This document shows positions 6,095 to 6,543 of a stretch of 6,543 bases of DNA, one piece after another (positions within the stretch are counted from its first letter, which is position 1; the number at the start of each line of letters is the position of its first letter). A program made the position numbers and the translations under genes. This stretch comes from Chlamydiota bacterium (GTDB lineage: Bacteria > Chlamydiota > Chlamydiia > Chlamydiales > Criblamydiaceae). The notes under the pieces are model-generated. The model saw only the letters and a list, made by a program, of their open reading frames with translations, was not told the DNA's origin and did not search any database. The DNA is taken from positions 1 through 6,543 of the forward strand of contig JAJFMC010000104.1 of the NCBI GenBank assembly GCA_021772365.1, written 5' to 3'.

Positions 6095-6543
6095 CTACGC
6101 TGACTGAGATTTTTCTTTTTGGAGTTCTGAAGTGCTTGTATTTTTTACTAGATCTTCGAGTTCAACATCACCCCAGTCTATCGACCTCGTTTTTTCCTTC
6201 ATCAGATCAGAATGGTTAAACTGATACTTGGTGATAGTCTTATATAAAAAGTTAGAGAACGATATCACTCCCCCTGCACTTTTTAAAGTATACAAGGCTG
6301 GCATGATCGCTGCAATACCCGGAAATACAGGCAACACAAATGGTGAAACAAATAATATACTGTTGGCGACCAAACTTATAGAGGACGACGTCACTCCTAA
6401 CTGGTGGCTGACAATTTTACTCTTCACGCGTCCACGTAATGACTTCATCGCACTCTTGAACTCTTCTTGAGCATTCATTCGATCGTCTGTTGGAACGGTG
6501 TCTTTATTAAATAGCTTCGCACGTTTCGCTACTTTGTCGATTT
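6095..6543 (-). CDS. Partial gene for a protein with a long bilobed hydrophobic region
   Basis: On the minus strand the frame ends with TAG at 6095-6097 and stays open to the right edge of the window, so the N-terminus is missing. An internal ATG at 6478 has no ribosome binding site in front of it. The 21 residues encoded upstream (reading IDKVAKRAKLFNKDTVPTD...) look like real coding sequence, so the true start is probably beyond 6543. Numbered from that ATG, residues 28-77 form one long hydrophobic stretch with proline and glycine breaks near 50-54, suggesting a pair of membrane helices. It is flanked by a basic segment (8-24) and followed by a charged, Ser/Lys-rich C-terminal tail. A bilobed hydrophobic region of about 50 residues is typical of chlamydial inclusion membrane (Inc) proteins, but also of many other small membrane proteins. 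I recognise no family. Confidence 0.65.
   Translation of the reverse strand, partial: IDKVAKRAKLFNKDTVPTDDRMNAQEEFKSAMKSLRGRVKSKIVSHQLGVTSSSISLVANSILFVSPFVLPVFPGIAAIMPALYTLKSAGGVISFSNFLYKTITKYQFNHSDLMKEKTRSIDWGDVELEDLVKNTSTSELQKEKSQSA

Noticed and set aside
6228..6470. Plus-strand open frame of about 80 codons opposite the right-edge gene
   Set aside because: The minus-strand frame is longer, remains open to the window edge and has a sensible membrane protein profile; the plus-strand frame has no ribosome site or recognisable motif.

Overview
The window most likely comes from an environmental (amoeba-associated) member of the order Chlamydiales. The main evidence is a 973-residue protein at 3139-6060. 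It has the layout of chlamydial PknD: an N-terminal Ser/Thr kinase, a beta-rich middle domain and a long helical/TPR C-terminal part. Its PknD-like segments (for example VPDAFLAHKDYSTAL and FPGRAEGREAMFRAGITLLEKA) resemble Chlamydia PknD as I recall it. The ankyrin-repeat protein and the abundant intergenic repeats fit a Parachlamydia/Protochlamydia-type genome, but genus cannot be fixed from sequence alone.

Layout. (1) 100-1677 (+): an AT-rich gene for an ankyrin-repeat protein. Its middle part carries a His-Gly ... Asn-Ser-Cys-Phe-Gly-Gly arrangement like a clan CD (caspase-fold) cysteine protease, so it is a candidate host-directed effector. (2) 1678-2360: about 680 bases with no intact gene. 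This stretch holds a perfect 19-bp inverted repeat, a second and larger near-perfect inverted repeat flanked by A- and T-runs, a short relic of a four-helix-bundle (23S rRNA intervening sequence) protein gene, a CTTCGCG-type repeat, and a good sigma70-type promoter for the next genes. (3) 2361-6060 (+): a compact three-gene unit made of a four-TM LiaF-like small membrane protein, a 136-residue protein of unknown function, and pknD. The first two genes overlap by 11 bases. The second and third are separated by 6 bases and share a reading frame. (4) 6095-6543 (-): a convergent gene for a protein with a long hydrophobic segment, which runs off the right edge of the window.

Interpretation. The tight packing of the membrane protein, the small soluble protein and the kinase suggests a co-expressed signalling unit, with pknD probably translated by coupling because it lacks a visible Shine-Dalgarno sequence. 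The ankyrin gene has a separate, AT-rich composition and looks like an independent effector locus next to a repeat-rich junction. The most notable observations are the caspase-like site in the ankyrin protein, the relic gene boxed between two kinds of repeat, and the single stop codon separating the 136-residue protein from the kinase.
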